From Alphaproteobacteria bacterium (GTDB taxonomy: Bacteria > Pseudomonadota > Alphaproteobacteria > JANQMY01), in the NCBI GenBank assembly GCA_028289425.1, contig JANQPL010000018.1:310001-374000 (forward strand): DNA of 64,000 nucleotides, read 5' to 3'. Shown in pieces: positions 33,084 through 41,733 of the stretch (position 1 is the first letter of the stretch; each line of letters opens with the position of its first letter). The notes below the pieces were generated by a model, which ran no database searches, had not been told where the DNA came from, and saw nothing but the letters and a program-made list of their open reading frames with translations. The position numbers were made by a program, and so were the translations under genes.

Positions 33084-34337
33084 ATGAGCCAAACAGCGCC
33101 GACACTTGATCAGATCAGCTTCCTCGATCCGGCTATTCAAAGCGATCCGTACCCGGCCTATCGCACTCTGCGCGACGAAGCGCCGGTGTTCCAAATGCCC
33201 GAGACCGGTTTCTATATGGTGACGCGCTATAATGACGTCCGCGACGTGCTGCGCGATACGGAAACGTTTTCCAACGACATACGGGTGATCGGCTCCTTCC
33301 AAGGGGAAGGCGGCAACATTCAGCAAGAAATGCTGAAGGAGCGCGGCTGGGAACATGTGCAAACCTTGCAGCGGGCCGACCCGCCCCATCACGGCCGCTA
33401 CCGCAAGCTGCTCAACCAGGTCTTCACAGGCCCGCGGGTGGCACAATTGGCGCCCCGCATCCAAGAGCTGGTGAACGAGCTTGTGGACAGCTTTATCGAC
33501 AAGGGGGAATGCGAATTCGTCAGCGAATTTGCCCTGCCCTTGCCCGGCATCATCATCGCCGAGCAAATCGGTCTCGACCCGAAAGAAATCCTTACCTTCA
33601 AGAAATGGGCGGACGCCATGCTGGCCACCGCCCAGCGCCCTCTCACCCAGGAAGAAGTCGCGGAGGTGACCGAGACTGAGTTGGAAGCGCAGCATTACCT
33701 GGCAAAGGTGTTCGAGGACCGCCGCAAGAACCCGCGCGACGACATTATGTCGGGCCTGGTGACTGCGGAAATAGAAGGCGAAGAGCCCTATTCCATGCAT
33801 GAGCTCCAGAACCTCATGCATCAGCTCATCACCGGCGGCTATGAAACCACAACCAGCGCTTTGTCACATGGCATGTGGCTGCTGGTGCAAAACCCGAAAC
33901 TGGTGGAAGAATTACGCAGCGACCTGTCGCTTGTGGATAAGTTCGTCGAGGAATCCTTGCGCTACAAAAGTCCGGTGCAGGGACTGTTCCGCCAAACCAC
34001 CCGCGACGCCAAGGTGGGCGACGTGACCATACCGGCGAACTCGGTCGTCATCGTGCGCTACGCCGCCGCCAATCGGGACGAAAGCAATTTCGACGATCCG
34101 GACACGCTGGACATACATCGGGACAAGCTGGGCACCCACGTGGCCTTCGGCGCCGGCGTGCATCGGTGCATCGGGGCCGTGCTGGCGCGCGAAGAACTTC
34201 AAAGCGCCTATCGTGTGCTGGTATCGCGCTTGGGCAACATCGAACTGGCTTCCCCCATGCCCGACCATCCGATCGAACCCAGCATCTTTCTCTTCGCTTT
34301 AAAAAAGCTTCACATTAAATTTGACAAACTTGCATGA
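33084..34337 (+). CDS. Cytochrome P450
   Basis: A 417-residue soluble bacterial P450. Landmarks: the I-helix GGYETTTSALSHG with the acid/threonine pair, the K-helix EESLR (E-x-x-R), and the heme loop FGAGVHRCIGAVLA with Cys362 as thiolate ligand. Length and absence of membrane anchor fit class I bacterial enzymes that need ferredoxin and ferredoxin reductase, neither of which is adjacent. The ATG follows TTAGGGCAAAACGCC. It may act with the sulfotransferase-like gene upstream. The hydroxylated substrate is not predictable. Confidence 0.95.
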   Translation: MSQTAPTLDQISFLDPAIQSDPYPAYRTLRDEAPVFQMPETGFYMVTRYNDVRDVLRDTETFSNDIRVIGSFQGEGGNIQQEMLKERGWEHVQTLQRADPPHHGRYRKLLNQVFTGPRVAQLAPRIQELVNELVDSFIDKGECEFVSEFALPLPGIIIAEQIGLDPKEILTFKKWADAMLATAQRPLTQEEVAEVTETELEAQHYLAKVFEDRRKNPRDDIMSGLVTAEIEGEEPYSMHELQNLMHQLITGGYETTTSALSHGMWLLVQNPKLVEELRSDLSLVDKFVEESLRYKSPVQGLFRQTTRDAKVGDVTIPANSVVIVRYAAANRDESNFDDPDTLDIHRDKLGTHVAFGAGVHRCIGAVLAREELQSAYRVLVSRLGNIELASPMPDHPIEPSIFLFALKKLHIKFDKLA

Positions 34338-34403
34338 GCCATCCGTTGCGTTCGCTTTTTTTGCCGCTACATTAGCCGCTGGGAACTCAGCCGAAGGACG
34401 AAG

Positions 34404-34838
34404 ATGATGCGGAGCGTAGGTTTAGCCTCGAGCGTCTTTGTGTGTGCGTTTGTCGGTTTCCTGGGCGTACCTTCAGGATTTCAGTCTTCAACTCAAGCCG
34501 CATGGATCGCGCCGCCGGATGTGCCCGAGGCGCCGGCATTTGCCGCGCGTGCCCAACATGGCCGGTTCGGCTTGCGCCTCGTGGATTTGACCGACGTTCA
34601 ACGCCGTCGGCTGGAACGCAATACGGGCGCGGTCGTCGTCAAGGTGTTTGACGACACGCCGGCGTTCTACGCCAACATTCTGGTTGACGATGTGATCATC
34701 GCCGTGAACGGCCAACCGGTGGGCACGGCGGCGGATGCAGTCGCGAAGCTGCGCGCCATCGATCAAAGCGCCGGCCCGGCGACCGTCACGGTTTTACGCC
34801 GGGGCCAAGAGAAAACGATCACCGTCACCTTCCGCTAA
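34404..34838 (+). CDS. Secreted PDZ-domain protein
   Basis: A 144-residue product with a signal peptide (SVGLASSVFVCAFVGFLGV). The C-terminal 90 residues form a PDZ domain: RFGLRLVDLTDVQRRRLE, GAVVVKVFDDTPAFYANI and VDDVIIAVNGQPVGTAADAVAKL, the PDZ carboxylate loop being altered from GLGF. There is no protease domain, unlike DegP/HtrA, whose tandem PDZ it resembles. Two consecutive ATGs exist after GAAGGACGAAG; the first is used. A role as adaptor or sensor in the periplasm is inference. Confidence 0.8.
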   Translation: MMRSVGLASSVFVCAFVGFLGVPSGFQSSTQAAWIAPPDVPEAPAFAARAQHGRFGLRLVDLTDVQRRRLERNTGAVVVKVFDDTPAFYANILVDDVIIAVNGQPVGTAADAVAKLRAIDQSAGPATVTVLRRGQEKTITVTFR

Positions 34839-34927
34839 GCGCTAGAGGTCGCCGCCCAGTCTTGCTTGCGGGCTGGTCCGGGGCTCAATATGCTGTTCGT
34901 CCCGTCTGCACATTTAAGGATAAGCTC

Positions 34928-35818
34928 ATGAAATTCGGCGCCGTGTTCCCCACCTGCGAAATCGGCAATGACCCGATGGCCGTGCGCGATTTTGCGCAAA
35001 CCGCCGAAGCCTTGGGCTATACGCACATCATTGCTTATGACCATGTTCTGGGCGCCGTTCATGAGGGCCGCGAGCCTCCCCTTGGTGGTCCGTATACGGA
35101 AAAAGACGATTATCACGAACCGCTCACCTTGTTCAGTTTTATGGCCGGGGTGACCAGCACCATCGAATTCATGACGGGCGTGCTCATCCTGCCCCAGCGG
35201 CAAACGGCGCTGGTGGCAAAGCAAGTGGCCGAAATCGATTATCTCTCCAGCGGGCGCTTGCGTGTCGGTGTGGGCACCGGCTGGAATTTTGTGGAGTACG
35301 ACTCCCTCGGCACCAATTATGCGGATCGCGGCAAGCGCCTGGACGAACAAGTGGACGTGTTGCGCGAGCTTTGGTCGGAGCCGGTGCTCGATTACACGGG
35401 CGACTATCACCGCATCGACCGGGCGGGCATCAAACCCCTGCCGAAGAACCGCATTCCGTTGTGGTTCGGTGGCTTCTCGCCGCCGGCGCTCAAACGTGCC
35501 GCCAAGAAAGGCGACGGATTTCTGTTCGGGTCCAGCGCCCCGATCATGCAAGGCCTTTGTCAGGAACTAACGGACCTATTGGATAAGGCCGGTCGCGACC
35601 GGGAGACGTTCGGCATCGATGCCTTGATGGGCTATGGCAATGGGCCCAATGACGGTTGGGCACAAACGATCGAAACCTGGGAGAAGCTTGGCGCGACCCA
35701 CTTTTCCATGCGCGCCATGTCCACAGGCGCAAAGTTCACCGGCGATGTGGACCCCGGCTTCACCACGCCGCAACAGCACATCGATGCGCTGGAAACGTTC
35801 ATGAAAGAGGTGGGGTAA
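34928..35818 (+). CDS. LLM-class F420-dependent oxidoreductase
   Basis: A 296-residue TIM-barrel luciferase-like monooxygenase. Landmarks: KFGAVFPTCEIGNDP at the start, AEALGYTHIIAYDHVLG, TGVLILPQRQTALVAKQVAEIDYLSSGRLRVGVGTGWN and LWFGGFSPPALKRAAKKGDG. This matches a subfamily annotated as F420-dependent (TIGR03619-like), though flavin use is possible. It acts on unknown aldehydes, sulfonates or alcohols. The ATG has TTAAGGATAAGCTC before it. It is followed by a palindromic repeat, then converging genes. Confidence 0.85.
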   Translation: MKFGAVFPTCEIGNDPMAVRDFAQTAEALGYTHIIAYDHVLGAVHEGREPPLGGPYTEKDDYHEPLTLFSFMAGVTSTIEFMTGVLILPQRQTALVAKQVAEIDYLSSGRLRVGVGTGWNFVEYDSLGTNYADRGKRLDEQVDVLRELWSEPVLDYTGDYHRIDRAGIKPLPKNRIPLWFGGFSPPALKRAAKKGDGFLFGSSAPIMQGLCQELTDLLDKAGRDRETFGIDALMGYGNGPNDGWAQTIETWEKLGATHFSMRAMSTGAKFTGDVDPGFTTPQQHIDALETFMKEVG

Positions 35819-35837
35819 GAACGCGTCTAGCCAAAGT

Positions 35838-35963
35838 ATTGCCCCGTGCCCGTGTCTGGCCTTCGGCCAGCACAAGCATAAACTCCAGTCCGGGCAATCC
35901 ACATAAATTGTTCTTCTTTGCATGGATTACCCGGGCGCGCTAACGCTTGCCGGGTAATGACGA
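35838..35963. repeat. Solitary compound palindromic repeat
   Basis: Two palindromes in opposite orientation around a spacer: TATTGCCC ... GTCCGGGCAATCCA, holding an inner CTGGCC-TTC-GGCCAG hairpin (35856-35870), then TGGATTACCCGG ... CCGGGTAATGACG (stem 35926-35934 / 35950-35958). The last unit is almost identical to that before the first GIY-YIG gene, but there is no nuclease gene here. Confidence 0.85.
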
Positions 35964-35964
35964 G

Positions 35965-36747
35965 TTAAGCATTCTTGATCGTCAGCCCCGCGTCCACCGG
36001 AATGACGGCGCCGTTGAGATAGCTCATGGCGGGCAGGCAGATGCTGAAGGTCATATGTGCCACTTCTTCCGGCTCCGCATAGCGCACAAGGGGAACCCGG
36101 CGGCGCACAAACTTTGTCTTGTGTTCTTCGGGAATGTCTTTGGTGATGCCGGTTCGTACGGCGCCAGGGCAGACACAATTGACGGTGATGTTCCCCTCTT
36201 TGCCCAGATCAACCGCAAGACCGCGGGTCAAACCCACCACGCCATGCTTCGCCACCGTGTATGGCGACCCGTAAGGCGTTGCGCCCAGCGCTTCCGTCGA
36301 CGCGATGTTGACCACGCGCGCCGCGTCCGACTCCCGCAGATGCGGCAGCGCGGCGCGAATGAGCAATACTTGACCCGTCAGCATCGCGTCGAGGGACTTT
36401 TTCCAGACAGCTTCGTAGTCGTCGCTATCCACCGGCCCACCGGCGCCGAAACCCGCATTGTTGATGAGGTAATCCAGTTTGCCGAAATGGCCGACCACAT
36501 CGCCCACCACTTGCTTGATGGCGGCACCGTCTGACACGTCCAAATTCCAGCCGCGCGCGTCGCCGCCCGCATCGGTGATCTCCTTAACGACTTGATCGAT
36601 GCCGGCTTGGTTGATGTCGGTGACGGCCACCTTGGCGCCTTCGTCCGCAAAGAGATGGGCTGTGGCCCGACCCATGCCGCTGCCGGCTCCGGTGATTAGA
36701 ACAACCCGGTCCTTCACGGACCGGCTCAGCTTCGACAGACGCGCCAT
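35965..36747 (-). CDS. Short-chain dehydrogenase/reductase
   Basis: A 260-residue classical SDR. Motifs are ITGAGSGMGRATAHLF (cofactor), TDINQAG after strand 2 with Asp (suggesting NAD preference), INNAGFGAGG, and ASTEALG with SPYTVAKHG (Ser, Tyr, Lys). The C-terminus YLNGAVIPVDAGLTIKNA is standard. The start is the ATG after GGGAGAAAACCAC. The DUF4345 gene lies 46 bases upstream on the same strand. Substrate unknown. Confidence 0.88.
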   Translation of the reverse strand: MARLSKLSRSVKDRVVLITGAGSGMGRATAHLFADEGAKVAVTDINQAGIDQVVKEITDAGGDARGWNLDVSDGAAIKQVVGDVVGHFGKLDYLINNAGFGAGGPVDSDDYEAVWKKSLDAMLTGQVLLIRAALPHLRESDAARVVNIASTEALGATPYGSPYTVAKHGVVGLTRGLAVDLGKEGNITVNCVCPGAVRTGITKDIPEEHKTKFVRRRVPLVRYAEPEEVAHMTFSICLPAMSYLNGAVIPVDAGLTIKNA

Positions 36748-36793
36748 GTGGTTTTCTCCCGATTGGTGTTGAATTGTTTCGGGCAGAGTATCG

Positions 36794-37168
36794 TCAAGCG
36801 CCGAGCAGCGCCACCGACCAAAAGAGCGCGCAAGCAAGCGCCAATTCGCCGGTCCCTGCCAACAAACCGAAGGTGGGCAGACGCCCTTCCAATGCCAGGG
36901 AGATGACGCGTCCCGCCGCCATGCCGATCAGCGCAATGCCCAGCGCCACCAGCATTCCGGTAGCGGCGGGTGAAGACAGAACCGCCCACCAAGCCATGCC
37001 TGCCATGGCGATGCCGAAACCGCCATAGACGGCCCGAATTTCATTAGGCCCGCGATCCACGTCCAGGGAGAAGCCCACAAGATCGGCGAGGCTGTCGGGC
37101 AAGAAAATCGCCCACAGCCCCATAACGAGGAAAAACAAAGCGACAAGACTGACAAGGAAAAAGGCCAT
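36794..37168 (-). CDS. DUF4345-like small membrane protein
   Basis: A 124-residue protein with four hydrophobic helices: VSLVALFFLVMGLWAIFLP, a VYGGFGIAMAGMAWWAVL block, GMLVALGIALIGMAAGRVIS and LLAGTGELALACALFWSVAL. Short loops hold DRGPNEIRAVYGG, the typical NE-R-YGG motif of this family. The family is of unknown function. The ATG has GAGGAAACTCCC ahead. It is followed by an SDR on the same strand, an arrangement that could mean co-transcription. Confidence 0.78.
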   Translation of the reverse strand: MAFFLVSLVALFFLVMGLWAIFLPDSLADLVGFSLDVDRGPNEIRAVYGGFGIAMAGMAWWAVLSSPAATGMLVALGIALIGMAAGRVISLALEGRLPTFGLLAGTGELALACALFWSVALLGA

Positions 37169-37289
37169 GGGAGTTTCCTCTTATGTTTTTGATGCCGCGG
37201 CAATTACCAAAGAAGTAGTAATGTGAAGGCCAATCACACCGCCTTACTTCGGAGTGGGCACTCAACAAACGTAGGCCCCTTAACCGCCG

Positions 37290-37330
37290 CTCTGGATCCA
37301 GGAACTCGCTATCGCTCGCCTGGGATGACG
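37290..37330. repeat. Palindromic repeat at the 3' side of the second GIY-YIG gene
   Basis: CTCTGGATCCAGG ... CCTGGGATGACG forms a hairpin (ATCCAGG with CCTGGGAT, one bulge). Its ATGACG box is ten bases from the stop codon of the GIY-YIG gene. It is an inverted copy of the repeat on the other side of that gene. Confidence 0.8.
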
Positions 37331-37340
37331 CAGAGAGGGT

Positions 37341-37631
37341 TCAAAAGACGCCCAGCTCTTCATACAGATCATTCCACGACGGATTTGCCTCTTCAATTTT
37401 GTTCAGTTTCCAGCGGCGGGGCCAAGATTTGATCAATTTTTCTTTTCTTATCGCGGCGGTTACGAGTTCATGTTGCTCAAACCAAACAAGCCGATTGACT
37501 CCGTATCGTTTGGTGAATCCGGGGACAATGCCTGACTTGTGTTCAAACACCCTTCGTCTTAGATCGTTTGTTACACCAACATACAAGGTACCGTTTCGTT
37601 TGTTTGCCAGGATGTAGACAAACCCAGTCAT
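37341..37631 (-). CDS. GIY-YIG domain nuclease, solitary, palindrome-flanked (copy 2)
   Basis: A 96-residue single-domain protein: FVYILANKRNGTLYVGVT (GIY/YIG strands), DLRRRVFEHKSG with the catalytic-region Arg, GIVPGFTKRYGVNRLVWFE, and AAIRKEKLIKSW with the expected Glu. Residues shared with copy 1 cover most of the length, and the two proteins are clearly related. The gene lies on the minus strand between inverted palindromes, with boundary boxes 20 bases before the ATG and ten after the stop. Solitary proteins of this type have uncertain function; involvement in moving the flanking repeats is an inference. Confidence 0.9.
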   Translation of the reverse strand: MTGFVYILANKRNGTLYVGVTNDLRRRVFEHKSGIVPGFTKRYGVNRLVWFEQHELVTAAIRKEKLIKSWPRRWKLNKIEEANPSWNDLYEELGVF

Positions 37632-37644
37632 TTCAAGACCAATC

Positions 37645-37684
37645 TCTCCTCCGTCATGCCAGGGCTTGTCCCTGGCATCCAGAG
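37645..37684. repeat. Palindromic repeat at the 5' side of the second GIY-YIG gene
   Basis: ATGCCAGGG (37656-37664) and CCCTGGCAT (37670-37678) form a perfect nine-base stem with loop CTTGT, flanked by CGTCAT on the gene side and ATCCAGAG on the outside. On the minus strand it reads CTCTGGAT-stem-ATGACG, the same arrangement as the repeat at the other end of the gene. Confidence 0.85.
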
Positions 37685-37760
37685 CGTTACAACGGGCCTC
37701 AACGATTACGTCCCCGTGTTAGATTTCACTCGTATCTCACTAATTGACGAACATTTTCCG

Positions 37761-38516
37761 TCACTTCGAGCCGCCGTCGATCTTGAGGATGGCACCGGTG
37801 GTGTAGCTCGCATGGTCCGACGCCAGATAGAGCGCGGCACCGACGATTTCTTCCGGCTCACCACCCCGGTGAAGCGCAATGTTGTCGCGGGCCCGGGCCG
37901 CGAAGGCGTCCATGTCCCACGCTTTCGAAATGTCCGTGAGGAAGGGGCCGGGCATAATGCAATTGACGCGCACCTTCGGCCCATAAGCATCGGCCAGCGC
38001 TTCGGTGAGCGCATTGACGCCCGCTTTGGCTGCCGAATAGGGCGCCACATCCTTCCGTGGACGGATCGCCGCCACACTAGACACATTGATGATCGCGCCG
38101 CCATCGCCGGCCGCCATGCGCTGTCCCACCAGGGCGCCCATTCGGAATGTGCCTTTCAAATTCACGTCCATCACCTTGTCCCACAAGGCTTCCGGAATAT
38201 CGGCAAGCGAGTCGTAGAGCGGCGACATGCCCGCATTGTTGATCAGCACATCGAGCTTGCCGAACTCCTTGTAAACCGCATCCACCAGCCCGTCGCATTG
38301 GTCCCAATAACCGACATGGCAGGCATAAGGAAAGGCTTTGCGGCCAAACGCCTCCACTTCCTTGGCTGTCTCTTCACAGCTTTCGATTTTGCGGCTGGTG
38401 ATCGCCACATCGGCACCGGCTTCGGCAAATCCCAGCGCCATGGACCGGCCAAGCCCCCGGCTGCCCCCCGTGATCAATACTTTCTTACCGGTCATGTCGA
38501 TGATGTTGCTTGCCAT
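37761..38516 (-). CDS. Short-chain dehydrogenase/reductase
   Basis: A 251-residue SDR. It has ITGGSRGLGRSMALGF for cofactor binding and SRKIE after strand 2 with Arg/Lys, suggesting NADP preference. INNAGMSPLYD, NVSSVAAIRP (Ser) and APYSAAKAG (Tyr, Lys) form the catalytic set. It ends TGAILKIDGGSK. The ATG follows AAGGAGAGAGGCCACC. It is divergent from the methyltransferase gene by 54 bases, so promoters may overlap. Substrate unknown. Confidence 0.88.
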   Translation of the reverse strand: MASNIIDMTGKKVLITGGSRGLGRSMALGFAEAGADVAITSRKIESCEETAKEVEAFGRKAFPYACHVGYWDQCDGLVDAVYKEFGKLDVLINNAGMSPLYDSLADIPEALWDKVMDVNLKGTFRMGALVGQRMAAGDGGAIINVSSVAAIRPRKDVAPYSAAKAGVNALTEALADAYGPKVRVNCIMPGPFLTDISKAWDMDAFAARARDNIALHRGGEPEEIVGAALYLASDHASYTTGAILKIDGGSK

Positions 38517-38570
38517 GGTGGCCTCTCTCCTTCAGCGTTGTGATGAATTTTTTGCAACCTTAATGCGCCG

Positions 38571-39479
38571 ATGACCCTTTCGCCACCCCAGCCACAGAGC
38601 CCGCCGCCCTGCCCAATCACAGGCGATATCGACGTCTCTTTGGTGGCCGAAATCCCAACAGAGGACATTCGGCGCATCTGGCACCGCGATTTGGGGATCG
38701 ACGTGACGCCGAACTTCCGCGGGGTGGGGCGTCTTCGCCTGTGGCATGCCCACGGGTCGGATTTACAATTCTTCGATCCGCCCTGCCCCGGCGGACGGCC
38801 GCTGTACGATGCCTTACGCGCAAAGAGTTGGTACACCCAGGATGACAAGTGGGAATTCTGGGAGACGGCAAAATGGGTCCCGCCGGGCGCGGACGTTCTC
38901 GAATTGGGCGCGGGCACGGGAGCCTTTCGGGAGTATATCCCGGAAGCCACTTATCACGGGGTCGATGCTTTCCCCATCGGCCGGCACATCAAATCGGCGA
39001 TTGCCGCGGAAGAACAGTTTCATGTGGTTTGCGCGTTTCAAGTCTTGGAGCATGTCCCTGACCCGAAGGGCTTTGTTGCGCGCGCGGCCGAATACCTGAA
39101 ACCGGGGGGCCAGATGTTTTTGGGCGTGCCGAACCGCAACAGTTACCTGGCCCTTTTTCCTACCTTCCCCCTGGAACTGCCGCCCCACCATGTAACGCGC
39201 TGGTCGGACGCAGCCCTGCGCTCCCTTGTGGAGACGATTGGGCTAAAAGTGGAACTCGTTCGTCAGGCTCCGCTCGAACCTTGGGAACGCGCCTTATTCC
39301 ATATGGCACGCCTTGAAAGCACCCTGGTCCGCCAATCCGGCCGCCTCCAGTGGCGTCACGGTTGGCCCCAGCAGCTTGGCCGGGTCGCATCCTATCTGGG
39401 CGGAAGCGCCCTTGGCCGCCTTGCCATACCGCCCGACGCAAGCGGCAGCACCTTGCTCATCCGTATGCGGAAGATATGA
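38571..39479 (+). CDS. Class I SAM-dependent methyltransferase
   Basis: A 302-residue methyltransferase. SAM motif I is VLELGAGTG at 109-117, then YHGVDAFPIG, and CAFQVLEHVPDPKGF gives the post-motif helix typical of sugar/lipid methyltransferases (family 11/23-like). LKPGGQMFLGVPNRNSY follows. An N-terminal extension of about 100 residues includes CPITGDIDV, a pattern seen in a group of methyltransferases near surface polysaccharide genes, where a Cys-rich zinc site is more usual; only one Cys pair remains here. The methyl acceptor is unknown. It precedes a second methyltransferase gene. Confidence 0.82.
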   Translation: MTLSPPQPQSPPPCPITGDIDVSLVAEIPTEDIRRIWHRDLGIDVTPNFRGVGRLRLWHAHGSDLQFFDPPCPGGRPLYDALRAKSWYTQDDKWEFWETAKWVPPGADVLELGAGTGAFREYIPEATYHGVDAFPIGRHIKSAIAAEEQFHVVCAFQVLEHVPDPKGFVARAAEYLKPGGQMFLGVPNRNSYLALFPTFPLELPPHHVTRWSDAALRSLVETIGLKVELVRQAPLEPWERALFHMARLESTLVRQSGRLQWRHGWPQQLGRVASYLGGSALGRLAIPPDASGSTLLIRMRKI

Positions 39480-39603
39480 ATAGCTCCAGGCCTGCCGTGG
39501 ACCGTTGCCTTACCTTGGCGTGGTGGACGCCGGTTGCGCTTAGACATAATGTGCCATTGGCGGAACGGGCAATTCATGAGAATGAACCCCCGATGGGCAA
39601 GAA

Positions 39604-40278
39604 GTGGGAGTTTTATCCTTGATTTCCGGAATGAGGAACAACAGGTGGATTGGCGGCGCCGGTCGATATTTGCTGTCCCTATCGCAGCCGCGACGCCGAT
39701 TGCCCGCGTATGATGAGCCAAGTTCCGCGCCAAACCGATGCCTAGAGCGTTTCGAAACGATCAAACCATACCTGAAACCCGATGGTGTGGGCGCCGAACT
39801 CGGCGTCTTTAAGGGCGCCTTCGTCGACTACCTTCTCTCGTCGCAACCCTCAAAACTGTATTTGGTCGATCCGTGGTACCGGCTGGCACCCGAATGGAGC
39901 TGGGCTGTTGGGAACGGCTCGACCGTCAAGGCCTACGAGCGGATCATCCATGAATTCCGCCCTGAAATTGAACGCGGCGTCATTGAACCCTGCGTTCAAT
40001 TCAGCACCGAGTTCCTAGAGTCAAAACCCGACGGCTATTTTGATTGGATTTACATAGATACCGACCACAAATATGAAAGCACACTGGCCGAACTGGAGCT
40101 TGCGGTCAGAAAGGTGAAAAGCTCGGGCTTTATCATCGGCGACGACTGGGCGGAAGACCCAAATCACCGGGACCATGGCACCTGCAAGGCGGTTAGAGAA
40201 TTCGAACAGGCCGGCCGCCTGTCGCTTCATCTCGCCGGGGAAACCCAGCAATTCGTCGCCTCTTCCGCATGCGGATGA
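39604..40278 (+). CDS. Class I SAM-dependent methyltransferase (Methyltransf_24-like)
   Basis: About 224 residues. GVGAELGVFKGAFVDYLL is SAM motif I, KLYLVDPWYR gives the acidic end of strand 2, and FDWIYIDTDHKYESTLAEL is the characteristic block of this group. GFIIGDDWAEDPNH and the ending HGTCKAVREFEQ agree. The start is uncertain: a GTG at 39604 is preferred because an ATG at 39631 has no SD-like sequence. Similar proteins occur in O-antigen, capsule and natural-product loci. It may share an acceptor with the preceding methyltransferase. Confidence 0.75.
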   Translation: MGVLSLISGMRNNRWIGGAGRYLLSLSQPRRRLPAYDEPSSAPNRCLERFETIKPYLKPDGVGAELGVFKGAFVDYLLSSQPSKLYLVDPWYRLAPEWSWAVGNGSTVKAYERIIHEFRPEIERGVIEPCVQFSTEFLESKPDGYFDWIYIDTDHKYESTLAELELAVRKVKSSGFIIGDDWAEDPNHRDHGTCKAVREFEQAGRLSLHLAGETQQFVASSACG

Positions 40279-40337
40279 TGTAGCAATCGCCCAGGAGATG
40301 GCGTATCCTTGTCTTGGAGGCGGCGCTCTTTGACATG

Positions 40338-40473
40338 GTTAATACGTTAACGAATTAGAGCCGCCGGATGCCGATTGGGGAATGCACAAACAAAAGTTGG
40401 ATGAACCCCATGCACCCATCTCGTCAAGAGAAAATCGCGTCTTAAATTCCTCAATACGTCCCTTTTCGGGACG
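40338..40473. promoter_or_regulatory. Palindromic elements upstream of the CoA-transferase operon
   Basis: Two short inverted repeats lie in the 243-base gap: GTTAA-TACG-TTAAC (40338-40351), a candidate operator, and CGTCCC-TTTTC-GGGACG (40457-40473), a hairpin near the operon start. I see no certain promoter. They could control the following catabolic genes. Confidence 0.35.
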
Positions 40474-40521
40474 GTCGCGGCAGCGTATAAAAAGAGACCC
40501 AACGCAAGAAACTGTCCCTTT

Positions 40522-41733
40522 ATGACCGGAATTCTTTCAGGCCTGACCATTGTTGAGGGGTCCGCCTTTGTGGCGGCACCGCTGGGCGGCATGACGCTTG
40601 CCCAATTGGGCGCCAATGTCATTCGGTTCGATATGATTGGCGGGGGCCTCGATTACCGCCGCTGGCCCGTCACCCAAGACGGCAACAGCCTCTATTGGCC
40701 AAGCCTCAACAAAGGCAAGAAGTCGATTGCCATCGACATTCGCAACGCTCGCGGACAGGAGCTCATACATGCCCTTGTTCAAACGGCGAAGAACTTCATT
40801 ACCAACTTCCCGGCGAAAGGCTGGCTCGACTACGAAAAGCTGAGTGCCTCGGCGCCGGATTTGGTGATGATCAATGTGCAAGGAAATCCGGACGGCTCGT
40901 CGGAGCTGGATTACACGGTGAATTGCGCGGCGGGCTTCCCCCATATTACGGGACCATCCGACACGGAGGACCCGGTCAATCATGTATTGCCGGCCTGGGA
41001 TGTCTCCACCGGCCTTTATGCCGCCATCTCGTTCCTGGCCGCCGACCGCCACCGCCTTCAAACAGGCAACGGTCAATTGGTGCAGGTGGCCTTGTCGGAT
41101 GTGGCCTTTGCCACAACCGGTAATCTCGGTTATTTCGCCGAGGCCGCGATCAACGGCGAGACAAGGCCCAGGATTGGCAACGATATGCTGGGGTCCTTCG
41201 GCCGCGATTTCCCAACCAAAGACGGCCGGCGGGTGATGATCGTGGCCATCACCATGCGCCAATGGACGGGCCTGCTGGAAGCGACCGGCACCCATGACGC
41301 GGTCTCGGCGGTGGAGAAGAGCCTCGGTTTGGACTTCTCAAAAGAAGGCGACCGATATCACGGCCGGGAGCAATTGTTCGAGATCATTGGCGCTTGGTGT
41401 GCCGCGCACACCCTGCCCGAGATCCGCAAGCTGTTCGATGCCAATGGGGTTTGCTGGGGCCCTTACCGCACCGTGCAAAACTTGCTGGCGGAAGATCCCC
41501 GTGCATCGGAAGCCAATCCGGTCTTCGCGCGCATCGACCAGCCGGGCGTCGGCACCTATTTGGCGCCCGGATCGCCCTTGCGGTTCAGCGCAATCGAAAA
41601 GGACGCGCCCATGACAGCGCCGCTTCTTGGTCAGCATACGGACGAGGTGCTGGCCGAGGTATTGGGCATGGCGTCGGGCGAAATCGGTAACCTTCATGAT
41701 GACGGCGTGATTGCCGGACCGGAGGGCACATGA
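40522..41733 (+). CDS. Class III CoA-transferase (CaiB/BaiF family)
   Basis: A 403-residue family III CoA-transferase. It has GMTLAQLGANVIRFDMIGGGLDYRRWP, NKGKKSIAIDIRNARGQEL and the catalytic Asp region LPAWDVSTGLYAA, where the Asp is expected to carry the acyl-anhydride intermediate. The C-terminal half (SLGLDFSKEGDRYHGREQLFEI, NGVCWGPYRTVQNLL) is standard. It transfers CoA between carboxylates without free intermediates; here probably to a dicarboxylic or branched acid. Its stop overlaps the start of the next gene in ATGA, so the two are coupled. Confidence 0.92.
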   Translation: MTGILSGLTIVEGSAFVAAPLGGMTLAQLGANVIRFDMIGGGLDYRRWPVTQDGNSLYWPSLNKGKKSIAIDIRNARGQELIHALVQTAKNFITNFPAKGWLDYEKLSASAPDLVMINVQGNPDGSSELDYTVNCAAGFPHITGPSDTEDPVNHVLPAWDVSTGLYAAISFLAADRHRLQTGNGQLVQVALSDVAFATTGNLGYFAEAAINGETRPRIGNDMLGSFGRDFPTKDGRRVMIVAITMRQWTGLLEATGTHDAVSAVEKSLGLDFSKEGDRYHGREQLFEIIGAWCAAHTLPEIRKLFDANGVCWGPYRTVQNLLAEDPRASEANPVFARIDQPGVGTYLAPGSPLRFSAIEKDAPMTAPLLGQHTDEVLAEVLGMASGEIGNLHDDGVIAGPEGT

